Notes under the pieces: generated by a model | The model's database searches: none | What the model saw: only the letters and a program-made list of their open reading frames with translations | Told to the model about the DNA's origin: nothing | Position numbers and translations under genes: made by a program | Source: Candidatus Aenigmatarchaeota archaeon | Lineage (GTDB): Archaea; Aenigmatarchaeota; Aenigmatarchaeia; QMZP01 | Assembly: GCA_016202725.1 (NCBI GenBank) | Contig: JACQOD010000022.1 | Coordinates: 1-13,588, forward strand | Length of the DNA stretch: 13,588 bases | Direction: 5' to 3' | Shown: positions 1-6,687 of the stretch, one piece after another | Layout: each line of letters starts with the position of its first letter | How positions within the stretch are numbered: position 1 is the first letter of the stretch

Positions 1-59
1 AGGGAAAAATGAAATCAGAAGCAAGAGAACCTGCGGTGTGCAATGAGCTAAACACATAC
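1..59 (+). repeat. Left copy of 59-base inverted repeat
   Basis: Bases 1-59 match the reverse complement of 13529-13587 at 58 of 59 positions; the only difference is at base 7 (A here, C in the other copy), and bases 8-59 match exactly. Identity stops sharply at base 60. The repeat opens an ATG reading frame (from base 9, MKSEAREPAVCNELNTY) that points into the window from both ends, but the frames diverge immediately after the repeat and no long protein follows. It may be the end of a mobile element or a dispersed repeat at which the assembly broke. Confidence 0.9.
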
Positions 60-61
60 CG

Positions 62-337
62 GAGAAGAAGTGCCTCACCTTCCAGAAGAGGCTGGAGCAG
101 AACAGGGACAAGCTCTTCACGTTCATGTACCGCGCGGGCGTCAAGAGCGACAACAACGCCGCCGAGCGCAGCCTGCGGCCAAGCGTGGTCATGCGGAAGA
201 TCACCGGCGGGAACCGATCAGCAAAGGGGGCGAGGAACCACCATGAAGTGATCATGTCCGTCATGGGAACGTGGCAGAAGCAGGGGATGGACGTCCTCAG
301 CCACGGGGAGGAGTATATGAGGAATCGCGTGCGGTAG
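62..337 (+). pseudogene. IS66-family transposase, C-terminal remnant
   Basis: The frame running through 62-337 encodes about 91 residues, including FTFMYRAGVKSDNNAAERSL, then RPSVVMRKITGGNRSAKGA and a tail with VMGTWQKQGMDVL. This is the highly conserved C-terminal part of IS66-type DDE transposases (the NNxAERxLRP and GGNRSxxGA blocks). The family is normally about 450-520 residues, so most of the protein, including the N-terminal zinc-finger-like and central catalytic parts, is missing. The frame is closed by a TGA at 44-46 inside the 59-base repeat, so the break coincides with the repeat boundary at base 60. The stop is TAG at 335-337. No function is expected from this fragment. IS66 elements are mainly bacterial, so it probably arrived by transfer. 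Confidence 0.85.
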
Positions 338-410
338 GTGAGTAGTTACCCCCGTGCGCGCGCAGCGAAGCGGTTGCGCTGCTCTCCTGGGTCCGCCAAG
401 GCCCGAGGCA

Positions 411-418
411 ATTTATGC
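411..418 (+). promoter_or_regulatory. TATA-like box for the pilus-assembly operon
   Basis: An ATTTATGC stretch is centred about 26 bases before the ATG at 441. This is the spacing expected of an archaeal TATA box when transcription starts at or beside the start codon. It supports 441 over the upstream in-frame ATG at 354. Confidence 0.5.
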
Positions 419-440
419 CCTGGGATGCAATATTACGCAC

Positions 441-1322
441 ATGCCAGCCTCCCGACGCCCGCGGCGCCCCGCACGCCCGCTCCGCCGCGCCAAGCGCGCG
501 AAGCCTGCTGCCCGCCATCCTGCCCGCCCGGCCCGCGCCATCCAGAGGGCGCCATCCCCGAAGCATGCTCCTTCCCGCGGACCAGTGCGCCCGGCCCGCG
601 CAGCCGCGCGCCCGGCGAAACCGCCGGCACCTGCGGGTGCAGGCACGCAGTCATCCCGCCCGGCTGCAGCGGAGCAGCCCAGGATCCCGGGCAAGCCCCA
701 CGCCCCTCCGCCCCGCCAAGCCCGCCTCCCGCATCCCCTGCTCCCCCTGGGGGAGCCACGGCAGGGGGTCCTGGAAACCAATGTCGACCGCCTCTACCGC
801 CTCATCAAGCAGCAGGGCAGCATCCCCATCGTCCAGGCCGCGGCCCGGTTCCAGGTGCCCGTGGCCACGATCGAGGAATGGGGATCTATCCTCGAGCAGC
901 ACAAGCTCATCCGCCTGCACTACCCCAAGTTCGGCCAGGTCCTCCTGCAGGACCTGCCCGTGGACCGCGCGCCGAAGGCCGCCTCCCCGGGGGCAGCGCC
1001 GCGCCCCCGCGGGAGGCCCAAGAAGGGTCCCCTTCTCCTGGTCGTGCTCCTGCTCGGGGTCCTCGCGGCTGTCCTGGCCCTCCGGGGAGGAGTCCCCGCG
1101 GTCCAACCTTCTTTAGTCCTGGTGCCCATTCTCATCGTGTTCCTCCTGCTGTTCGGCATGGCCAAGAGGAGGCGGTCGCGCCGGGCACGCCCAACTGCCG
1201 TGGCAGCGCCTGGTCCTGCGCCGCTCCCGGAGGCGGGGGCGCGCCCTGTCCGGGCGGCTCCGGCCGCCCCGCCAGTTCCCGGAGCCCGGGAGGAATCGGG
1301 GGAGGACGCGCCCCAGGGCTGA
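441..1322 (+). CDS. Membrane protein with winged-helix-like domain, pilus operon
   Basis: Predicted 293 residues from the ATG at 441; an in-frame ATG at 354 is possible but lies upstream of the likely TATA box. The first ~110 residues are extremely rich in Arg, Pro, Ala and Lys and look disordered. Residues ~112-172 (ETNVDRLYRLIKQQGSIPIV through IRLHYPKFGQVLL) resemble a small winged-helix domain; similar domains occur beside archaeal Tad/pilus ATPases. Two hydrophobic segments follow (about 196-215 and 223-243), then a basic RRRSRR patch and a Pro/Ala-rich tail. The stop overlaps the Shine-Dalgarno of the ATPase gene, so the two are probably co-translated. I infer a membrane accessory of the pilus machine; no enzyme motif is visible. 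The N-terminal tail could be partly mis-annotated, but I see no later ATG before the domain. Confidence 0.65.
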   Translation: MPASRRPRRPARPLRRAKRAKPAARHPARPARAIQRAPSPKHAPSRGPVRPARAAARPAKPPAPAGAGTQSSRPAAAEQPRIPGKPHAPPPRQARLPHPLLPLGEPRQGVLETNVDRLYRLIKQQGSIPIVQAAARFQVPVATIEEWGSILEQHKLIRLHYPKFGQVLLQDLPVDRAPKAASPGAAPRPRGRPKKGPLLLVVLLLGVLAAVLALRGGVPAVQPSLVLVPILIVFLLLFGMAKRRRSRRARPTAVAAPGPAPLPEAGARPVRAAPAAPPVPGAREESGEDAPQG

Positions 1323-1330
1323 GGTGACGC

Positions 1331-2809
1331 ATGGAGATCGAGAAGCACTACGACCTTGACGTGGACGGGGTGCGGGCCACGGTCCTGATCGAGCACAAAC
1401 CCTCTGAGTTCGTGCCCCTCTACACCCTCTCCTCTCCCTCGGTCGAGCCTGCAACGCAGGCCGTGCTGGACGCGGTCAAGGAGAAGCTCATCACCGAACT
1501 GGACCTCCGGCCTGCAGAAGTCATCGACCCTGCCGAAGTCAGGGTGCTCAAGAAGAAGTTCCTCGCCCGGTCGCAGGACCTCATCAAGGCGGAAATCCCC
1601 GGCCTGTCCAAGGAGAAACTCGAAACCCTGGCCGGGCTCCTCACCCACCACTCCCTGGGCCTGGGCGTGCTCGAGGTCATGCTGCAGGACCCGCGCCTGG
1701 AGGAGATCGTGGTGAACGGGGCCAAGCAGCCGGTCTGGGTCTACCACCGGCAGATGGGCTGGCTCAAGACCAACGTGGTCATCGCCACGGACGCGGAGAT
1801 CTACAACTACGCCGCCTCCATCGGGAGAAGGGTGGGCAGCCAGATCACCTACCTGAATCCCCTCATGGACGCCTACCTCCCCAGCGGGGACCGCTCCAAT
1901 GCCACCCTGTTCCCCATCTCCTCCTCCGGGAATACCCTGACCATCCGGAAGTTCGCGTCCCGGCCGTGGACCATCACGGACTTCCTGGAGTCCAGCACGA
2001 TTTCCTATGAAATCGCGGCCTTCCTCTGGCTGGCCATCCAGTACGAGATGAACATGATCATTTCAGGAGGCACGGCCAGCGGGAAGACCTCGCTCCTCAA
2101 CGTCATCGCCTGCTTCATCCCGCCCACCCACCGCATCCTCAGCATCGAGGACACCCGGGAGATCCAGCTTCCCCAGTTCCTCCACTGGGTCCCCCTGACC
2201 ACCCGGCCATCCAATCCGGAGGGGAAGGGGGAAGTCACCATGCTCGAGCTCATGATCAACACCCTGCGGATGCGCCCGGACAGGATCCTGGTCGGGGAGA
2301 TCCGCCGCTCGCGCGAGGCTGAGGTACTCTTCGAGGCCATCCACACCGGCCATTCCGTCTACTCCACCCTCCACGCCAACACCGCCCAGGAGACCGTCCG
2401 CCGGCTCACGAACCCGCCCATCGACATCCCCCCCACCCTGCTCAGCTCGCTCCAGATCGTGGTCGCCATGCACCGCGACCGCCGGCGGGATGTGCGCAGG
2501 GTGTTCCAGGTGGCCGAGCTCCTCGCCCGCGACGGCGGCACGGCCATTGATGTCTCCACGGTGTTCGGGTGGAACCCGTCCACGGACAAGCTCGTCGAGA
2601 TGAAACGGTCGGTCCGGGTCCTGGAGGAGATCAAGTTCTACACGGGCATGACCGATGACGACATCAAGCAAGACCTGGACGAGAAGGCCAGCATCCTGAA
2701 GTGGATGGTGAAGCAGCAGATCAAGGACGTCAACAAGGTGGGGGAAGTGGTTTCCCGCTACTACACCGACAAGGCCGAGCTGCTCCGGGCCATCCGCCGG
2801 GGAGGATGA
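1331..2809 (+). CDS. TadA/VirB11-family pilus assembly ATPase
   Basis: A 492-residue secretion ATPase of the archaeal type II/IV (TadA, VirB11, GspE-related) superfamily, which hydrolyses ATP in the cytoplasm to drive pilin assembly. The N-terminal domain (about 1-130) is followed by LEEIVVNGAKQPVWVYHR, typical of the domain before the motor. The Walker A motif GGTASGKTS is at residues 246-254, the Asp box is SIEDTREIQ, the Walker B region is DRILVGEIRR with Glu323, and the His box is HTGHSVYSTLHAN. All key motifs are intact and the length is normal. The start has a clear Shine-Dalgarno, GAGGTGA at 1321-1327, three bases before the ATG. Downstream TadC-like genes and pilins support a type IV pilus-like role; an archaellum (FlaI) role is less likely because no other archaellum genes are seen. 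Confidence 0.95.
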   Translation: MEIEKHYDLDVDGVRATVLIEHKPSEFVPLYTLSSPSVEPATQAVLDAVKEKLITELDLRPAEVIDPAEVRVLKKKFLARSQDLIKAEIPGLSKEKLETLAGLLTHHSLGLGVLEVMLQDPRLEEIVVNGAKQPVWVYHRQMGWLKTNVVIATDAEIYNYAASIGRRVGSQITYLNPLMDAYLPSGDRSNATLFPISSSGNTLTIRKFASRPWTITDFLESSTISYEIAAFLWLAIQYEMNMIISGGTASGKTSLLNVIACFIPPTHRILSIEDTREIQLPQFLHWVPLTTRPSNPEGKGEVTMLELMINTLRMRPDRILVGEIRRSREAEVLFEAIHTGHSVYSTLHANTAQETVRRLTNPPIDIPPTLLSSLQIVVAMHRDRRRDVRRVFQVAELLARDGGTAIDVSTVFGWNPSTDKLVEMKRSVRVLEEIKFYTGMTDDDIKQDLDEKASILKWMVKQQIKDVNKVGEVVSRYYTDKAELLRAIRRGG

Positions 2810-3099
2810 GGGGCATGGCCCTGCTCCTTGCCCCCCCAGCGCCAGTGACGGGCATCACCGCCACTCCCTTCCCGGCAGCTGCCCTTCCGCGCCGCCACGG
2901 CCCGGCAACGGGGGGCTGCCGATTGTGGTGTGCGCGGACCTCGGGGAGCGCTGGCCTGCCCCGGGCAGGCGTCCTGATAGGCGCGGCGCCGCCGCTTCCC
3001 GGGCGCGCCGGGAACCGCTGCCGCGCAGGCCGCCCGCAGCGGGGACCCCCCGCCATGAAAGGGTCCGCTGCGCTCGTCCATGCCCGGGAGGCCGCATGA
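2806..3099 (+). CDS. Doubtful 97-residue ORF coupled to both neighbours
   Basis: An open frame of 97 codons fills the gap between the ATPase and the first TadC gene. Its ATG overlaps the ATPase stop as ATGA (2806-2809), and its own TGA overlaps the next start as ATGA (3096-3099). That arrangement is typical of translationally coupled operon genes. Against it, the product is Ala/Pro/Arg/Gly-rich without recognisable domains, the third codon positions look less GC-biased than in the neighbours, and long open frames arise by chance in such GC-rich DNA. There is a short hydrophobic start (MALLLAPPAPV), but not a convincing membrane helix. If it is not a gene, 2810-3095 is simply a GC-rich spacer. 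Confidence 0.3.
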   Translation: MRGMALLLAPPAPVTGITATPFPAAALPRRHGPATGGCRLWCARTSGSAGLPRAGVLIGAAPPLPGRAGNRCRAGRPQRGPPAMKGSAALVHAREAA

Positions 3100-3986
3100 A
3101 GAAGATCCCCTTCCTGCCGATGCGCTTCGACCGGGCGAAGGCCCGCGCCCAGCGCTTCCGCGGCTGGGGGGAGAGCATGCACAAGTTCTTCCCCGGGATG
3201 GAGTTCGACCTCGAACAGGCCGGCATGCCATTCGACGCGCGGGAGTGGCTGGGCCTGGGTTTCTTCGCGGGCGGGGTCTACTTCCTCCTGCTCTTCGCGG
3301 CCGCCTTCTCCATCACCCTGGGGCTGGGCCTGCCCCCCCAGGCGGCGGGGGGCCTCGCCTTTGCGGTGGGCATGGGCGTGGGGGGGATGGTCTTCATGTA
3401 CTTCTCGCTCACGCCCCGCCTCCACACCAAGAAGAAGGTCCGGGAGATCGAGAAGAACCTGCCCTACGCCATGAACCACATCCTGATCCAGATCCGCTCT
3501 GGCGTGACGTTGTTCGCCGCGCTGGTCTCGATCGGCTGGAGCAACTACGGGCAGCTGTCCCTGGAGTTCCGCAAGGCCGTGAACGAGATCAACACCGGGA
3601 AGTCGGAGATCTCCGCCCTCGAGCAGCTCGCGCGGGACAACCCCTCCCTCTTCTTCCGCAGGATCATGTGGCAGATGGTGAACGCCCTGAAGGCGGGGAG
3701 CGACATCGGGGTGGTGCTCAAGGCCATCGTGGAGAACATCACCTCCGAGCAGCTGGTCGCCATCAAGAAGTATGGGTCCCAGCTCAACCCCATGGCGCTC
3801 TTCTACATGATGCTGGTGGTGATCTTCCCCACCCTGGGGATCGTCTTCCTGCTGATCCTCTTCTCCTTCATCGGGGGGGCGACATTCGGCCTCGAGCCGG
3901 TCCTGGGGGCGATCCTGGGCTTCCTCGTCTTCGTGCAGGTCATGTTCATCGGCATGGTCAAGAACAAGCGGCCGGGGGGGCTCTGA
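3096..3986 (+). CDS. TadC/GspF-like pilus platform protein, first copy
   Basis: A 296-residue integral membrane protein of the type II secretion F (TadC, GspF, PilC) family, the inner-membrane platform with which the assembly ATPase works. The N-terminus is basic (MKKIPFLPMRFDRAKARAQR). Membrane segments are at about 52-76 and 84-104, then a cytoplasmic helical F domain with LPYAMNHILIQIRSGVTLF and the GSDIGVVLKAIVENI block, then membrane segments at about 232-260 and 268-288. I chose the ATG at 3096 because a GGGAGG Shine-Dalgarno (3085-3090) precedes it and the residues before it are unstructured; the frame is open upstream to 2925. The stop is one base before the second TadC gene. Archaeal Tad systems commonly have two such proteins, probably acting as a heterodimer. 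Confidence 0.9.
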   Translation: MKKIPFLPMRFDRAKARAQRFRGWGESMHKFFPGMEFDLEQAGMPFDAREWLGLGFFAGGVYFLLLFAAAFSITLGLGLPPQAAGGLAFAVGMGVGGMVFMYFSLTPRLHTKKKVREIEKNLPYAMNHILIQIRSGVTLFAALVSIGWSNYGQLSLEFRKAVNEINTGKSEISALEQLARDNPSLFFRRIMWQMVNALKAGSDIGVVLKAIVENITSEQLVAIKKYGSQLNPMALFYMMLVVIFPTLGIVFLLILFSFIGGATFGLEPVLGAILGFLVFVQVMFIGMVKNKRPGGL

Positions 3987-3987
3987 G

Positions 3988-5019
3988 ATGTGGCGGCGCA
4001 AGGCGGTGCAGGCAGGGGCCGCGGGGCCGGCACCGGCAGGGAAGCGCCCCCCAGCCGAGCGACGCACCTCCCTTTTCCATGCGATGCCCTTCTCCTACCA
4101 GCACAAGCTCAAGGAGCTCCTCCGCCTCGCGGGCAGCAAGCGCTCTCCGGAGGGCTTCCTCCGCGGAGCCCTGGTCTGGTCCCTGCTACTGGGAGGGGTG
4201 GCGGGCTTCCTTTCAGGGACCCCCCTGGTCTTCCCGCTGGCGGCGGCCGTCGTCTTCGTCCTGGCGCACGGCATGCTGGTCCTCGCCGTGGACCGGCGGA
4301 CCAAGTTCGTGGAGAACATCCTGCCCGACGCCCTCCAGCTGATGGCGGCCAACGCCCGGGCAGGCTACATCCCCAGCCGGGCGCTCATGCTGTCTGCGAG
4401 GAAGGAGTTCGGCCCCCTGGCCGAGGCCATCAAGTATGCCGGCAAGGAGATGCTCACCGGCCAGAGCGTCGAGGAAGCCCTCCGCCTGATACCCCGCCTC
4501 TTCCGCTCGGACATCCTCGAGAAGACCATCAACCTCATCATTGAAGGCTCCCGCTCGGGGGGGCACTTCGCCACCCTGCTGGAGGAGAACGCCGAGCAGA
4601 TCCGCCGGTCCCAGGTCGTCCAGAAGGAGGTCAAGGCCAACGTCATGATGTACATCATCTTCATCGGGTTCGCGGGCGTGGTTGCTGCCCCTGTTTTGTA
4701 TGCCTTGTCGGGCTTCCTCATCACCACCATCGGGACCGTCGGCTCGGCAGCGGCCGTCCCCGAGCAGGCCTTCGCGAAGATCCCCTTCGTGCAGTTCGGC
4801 GGCCTGGAGATCTCCCCCGCCTTCATCTACTGGTTCAGCGTGGGCGCCATCGCCATCACCACCTTCTTCGGGGGGATCCTGATCGGGGCCATCTCCGCGG
4901 GGAGCGAGCGCGCGGGGATCAAGTACGTGCCCATCTTCATGACCGTGGCCTTCGTCATCTTCTTCGTCGCCAACAGCTTCATCGGCAACCTGTTCGGCGG
5001 CCTCATCCCGGGCGGGTAG
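3988..5019 (+). CDS. TadC/GspF-like pilus platform protein, second copy
   Basis: A 343-residue membrane protein of the same F-domain family as the preceding gene, starting one base after its stop. A short basic, Pro/Ala-rich N-terminus leads to two membrane segments (about 58-75 and 79-101). The cytoplasmic domain follows, with NILPDALQLMAANARAGYIP near 110-129 and IIEGSRSGGHFATLLEENAE near 184-203, then three further hydrophobic segments (about 219-245, 278-303 and 313-335). The LPDALQLMA and SGGHFATLLEE blocks are characteristic of TadC-type proteins. A start at the in-frame ATG 4084 (MPFSYQHKLKELL) is also possible. This is the last gene of the assembly operon before a ~320-base gap and the separately promoted pilin. 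Confidence 0.9.
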   Translation: MWRRKAVQAGAAGPAPAGKRPPAERRTSLFHAMPFSYQHKLKELLRLAGSKRSPEGFLRGALVWSLLLGGVAGFLSGTPLVFPLAAAVVFVLAHGMLVLAVDRRTKFVENILPDALQLMAANARAGYIPSRALMLSARKEFGPLAEAIKYAGKEMLTGQSVEEALRLIPRLFRSDILEKTINLIIEGSRSGGHFATLLEENAEQIRRSQVVQKEVKANVMMYIIFIGFAGVVAAPVLYALSGFLITTIGTVGSAAAVPEQAFAKIPFVQFGGLEISPAFIYWFSVGAIAITTFFGGILIGAISAGSERAGIKYVPIFMTVAFVIFFVANSFIGNLFGGLIPGG

Positions 5020-5338
5020 CGGGGCGGCAAGCCGGAGGGTGCTGCTTGGCCCCCAGGCGCTACTGCAGGGCCTCCATGATGGAAAACGCATCTGCCAGCC
5101 CGCGGGGAGCCGCACCCTGCGTTTCGTGAGGGGGGTCTGCCCCCGCGAGGAGCGGCGGTCATGCGCGCCGCTGGCGGCAGGTCCAGCACCACCAGGCCCC
5201 GCGCCCTATTACACTGTTATACGGAGGGACCGGCAGTTTCTCCAGCAACCGGCAAGCGGCGCCCCACTTTTTTCCGCATCCCCCGCCCCGGGCCCGCCAA
5301 TCTTTAAATACCGGGTCTGCCAAGTAAATGTAGAGACC
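5020..5338. other. Gap between tadC-like gene and pilin
   Basis: No convincing gene is visible in these 319 bases. A G5-TCTG-C5 hairpin lies at 5131-5144, and a run of six T follows at 5268-5273, which could end the assembly operon transcript. The right end holds the pilin promoter. Confidence 0.5.
5303..5310 (+). promoter_or_regulatory. TATA box of the pilin gene
   Basis: TTTAAATA is centred about 32 bases before the pilin ATG at 5339, which gives a short leader of roughly 6 bases. It is a strong archaeal TATA match and shows that the pilin is transcribed separately from the assembly genes. Confidence 0.7.
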
Positions 5339-5809
5339 ATGAGGCAGCTTAAAGGGCAATCAGCAATGGAATACCTGATGACGTACGGGTGGGCCATTCT
5401 GATTATCATCATCGTGGTGGCTGTCCTCTTCTCGCTGGGTGTCTTCAACCCCTCAACCTACACCCAAACAACCGCGACCGGACTCTCTGGCTTCCGCGTA
5501 CCCGCGGGGGGCTGGCAACTCAGCTCCGGCGGGACGCTCACCATGCAAGTTGAGAATGGTGTAGGCGCCACGATTGATATCCAGGGTACCGGAGTTCGCA
5601 TTGGATCGACTGCCGGCTCCATCAATCACACATGGGGTAGTGAAGTGCGACTCGGTCCCGGACAGACAGTAACTCTCAACCTCACCGGCTTAGGAAGCCG
5701 AACGTCCGGAACAGCGTACTCGGCAGACATCAACATTACCTACGAGAATGTGGACACCGGCCTCCCCGGCTTCATCAGCACGGGCACGCTGACCGGTACG
5801 GTCACATAA
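5339..5809 (+). CDS. Class III signal peptide pilin, probably major subunit
   Basis: A 156-residue type IV pilin-like protein. MRQLKG is followed by QSAMEYLMTYGWAIL and a hydrophobic helix rich in Ile and Val. This is a class III archaeal signal peptide; cleavage by an EppA-like peptidase is expected between Gly6 and Gln7, leaving Glu at position +5 of the mature protein, as in the family. The rest is a Thr/Ser/Gly-rich beta-type domain with several possible N-glycosylation sequons (NHT, NLT, NIT). The ATG at 5339 is fixed by the TATA box and signal peptide; the frame is open far upstream but without signal features. Base composition is visibly less GC-rich than in the neighbouring operon. 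It has its own promoter and is followed by a strong T-rich terminator, which suits a highly expressed structural subunit. Confidence 0.9.
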   Translation: MRQLKGQSAMEYLMTYGWAILIIIIVVAVLFSLGVFNPSTYTQTTATGLSGFRVPAGGWQLSSGGTLTMQVENGVGATIDIQGTGVRIGSTAGSINHTWGSEVRLGPGQTVTLNLTGLGSRTSGTAYSADINITYENVDTGLPGFISTGTLTGTVT

Positions 5810-5826
5810 GCCACCACACAATCGGG

Positions 5827-5849
5827 TTTTTTCTTTTTTCTTTTGTTTT
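5827..5849 (+). terminator. T-rich transcription terminator after the pilin
   Basis: A tract of T runs (T6, T6, T4, T4 broken by single C or G) starts 18 bases after the pilin stop. Intrinsic termination at oligo-T is normal for archaeal RNA polymerase. Confidence 0.8.
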
Positions 5850-5947
5850 CCCTCCGCCAGCGGCAGCGCGGACGGCGGCGGGTCGCCGGGCCATCACCTG
5901 ATCTATCGAGCGGTCAATGCGGGGAAAAGCCAGTTCGCCCCCACCCC

Positions 5948-5955
5948 ATTTAAGC
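5948..5955 (+). promoter_or_regulatory. TATA-like box of the second pilin gene
   Basis: ATTTAAGC lies 26 bases before the ATG at 5977, which predicts a leaderless transcript starting at that codon. Confidence 0.6.
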
Positions 5956-5976
5956 CTCTTTCCCCAATGAGTAAGC

Positions 5977-6456
5977 ATGCGGGGCGGTGTTGGGAGCAGG
6001 ATGCAGCGCTCGGCGATGGCATGTGCAGCACCGCCTCCCCGGGCGTCCGCCCGCCGCGGCCAGGTCGCCTTCGAGTACATTATCATCGTTGGCCTGGTCC
6101 TGCTGTTCCTCATCCCTCTCTGGGCCTACATCACCTCGGTCAAAAGCCAGACCTCTGCCCAGCTCTCCCTCACCTACGCCCAGACAGCGGCCGATCGCCT
6201 GGTCTCGAACGCCGACCTCGTGCATTCCCAGGGCCAGCCGGCCAAGGTCACCATGCGCCTCTACCTCCCCCCGGGGATCCAGAACGTCTCCTTCCTGAAC
6301 ACCACGATCCTCCTGAAGGTGTGGGTGAACGACCGCCTCACGGACGTGGCCGCCACCTCGATCGCACCCCTGAACGGGAGCCTCCCCGCGCGGGAGGGCA
6401 CCTACCGGGTTGCCCTGGAATCCTTCGGGACGTACGTGAATGTCAGCGTGGTGTGA
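5977..6456 (+). CDS. Class III signal peptide pilin-like protein, possibly minor subunit
   Basis: A 159-residue protein with the processing motif ASARRGQVAFEYIIIVGLVL. Cleavage is expected after Gly28, leaving mature Q-V-A-F-E with Glu at +5, followed by a hydrophobic helix to about residue 50. The mature domain has beta-type segments and sequons (NVS, NTT, NGS). Its leader of 28 residues is long for this class; later in-frame ATGs (residues 9 and 14) would shorten it, but the TATA box is spaced for 5977. It resembles archaeal pilin-like proteins of unknown individual role, often minor pilins or tip or anchor subunits. It lies downstream of the major-type pilin with a terminator and its own promoter between them. 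GC content is high, like the assembly operon and unlike the first pilin. Confidence 0.85.
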   Translation: MRGGVGSRMQRSAMACAAPPPRASARRGQVAFEYIIIVGLVLLFLIPLWAYITSVKSQTSAQLSLTYAQTAADRLVSNADLVHSQGQPAKVTMRLYLPPGIQNVSFLNTTILLKVWVNDRLTDVAATSIAPLNGSLPAREGTYRVALESFGTYVNVSVV

Positions 6457-6522
6457 AGGTGGAGGATCAGTCTACCCGCGGGGGGATACGATGGCCCTGT
6501 TCCTTCCCTGCACCCCTGGCAA

Positions 6523-6531
6523 GGTTTAATA
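6523..6531 (+). promoter_or_regulatory. TATA box of the tRNA-Thr/tRNA-Trp unit
   Basis: GGTTTAATA is centred about 30 bases before the first base of tRNA-Thr (6557). No comparable box is seen in the 5-base gap before tRNA-Trp, so one transcript for both tRNAs is likely. Confidence 0.65.
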
Positions 6532-6556
6532 CCCCTTCCCCCGAATATACGCATAC

Positions 6557-6682
6557 GCCTCGGTAGCTCAGTCGGTAAGCTTTCTTTCGAAAAGAAAGCT
6601 TGCAAAGAAACCGGAAGGAAGCTCGACAGAGAGCGTTGCCTTGGTAAGGCAAAGGTCGCGAGTTCAATTCTCGCCCGGGGCT
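6557..6682 (+). tRNA. tRNA-Thr(GGT) with an intron in the D-loop
   Basis: Acceptor GCCTCGG (6557-6563) pairs with CCGGGGC (6675-6681, one U-G pair), and the discriminator is U (6682) as expected for archaeal tRNA-Thr. The anticodon arm is TTGCC-TTGGTAA-GGCAA with anticodon GGT at 6643-6645; the T arm is GCGAG-TTCAATT-CTCGC. The D-stem GCTC (6566-6569) and GAGC (6631-6634) are separated by extra sequence. Removing 53 bases (6577-6629, or equivalently 6578-6630) restores an 8-base D-loop, AGTCGGTA, and a 73-base tRNA. A bulge-helix-bulge fold fits: central helix GTCG/CGAC (6571-6574 with 6624-6627), bulges GTA (6575-6577) and AGA (6628-6630), and an inner helix of 9 pairs (6578-6586 with 6615-6623). 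No CCA is encoded. Confidence 0.92.
6577..6629 (+). other. D-loop intron of tRNA-Thr
   Basis: A 53-base archaeal tRNA intron between tRNA positions 20 and 21, placed by the bulge-helix-bulge fold and the need to restore a normal D-arm. Its first 25 bases (6577-6601) can instead form an 11-pair hairpin with a CGA loop, which excludes the splicing fold. Exact ends are ambiguous by one base because A6577 and A6630 are equivalent. Confidence 0.8.
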
Positions 6683-6687
6683 TTCAA

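Noticed and set aside
1..59. Phase-variable gene with a shared start in both inverted repeats
   Set aside because: Both repeat copies begin an inward ATG frame, but the right copy stops after five more codons and the left runs through a transposase in the wrong frame, so no alternative proteins result.
338..1327. Long open frame of 329 codons in a second frame over the first operon gene
   Set aside because: It is a Pro/Gly/Arg-rich shadow; the frame from 441 carries the winged-helix-like domain and membrane segments.
2730..4067. Minus-strand frame of 445 codons opposite the first TadC-like gene
   Set aside because: His/Asp/Glu/Gly-rich antisense shadow, typical of GC-rich coding DNA; the plus strand encodes a clear TadC family protein.
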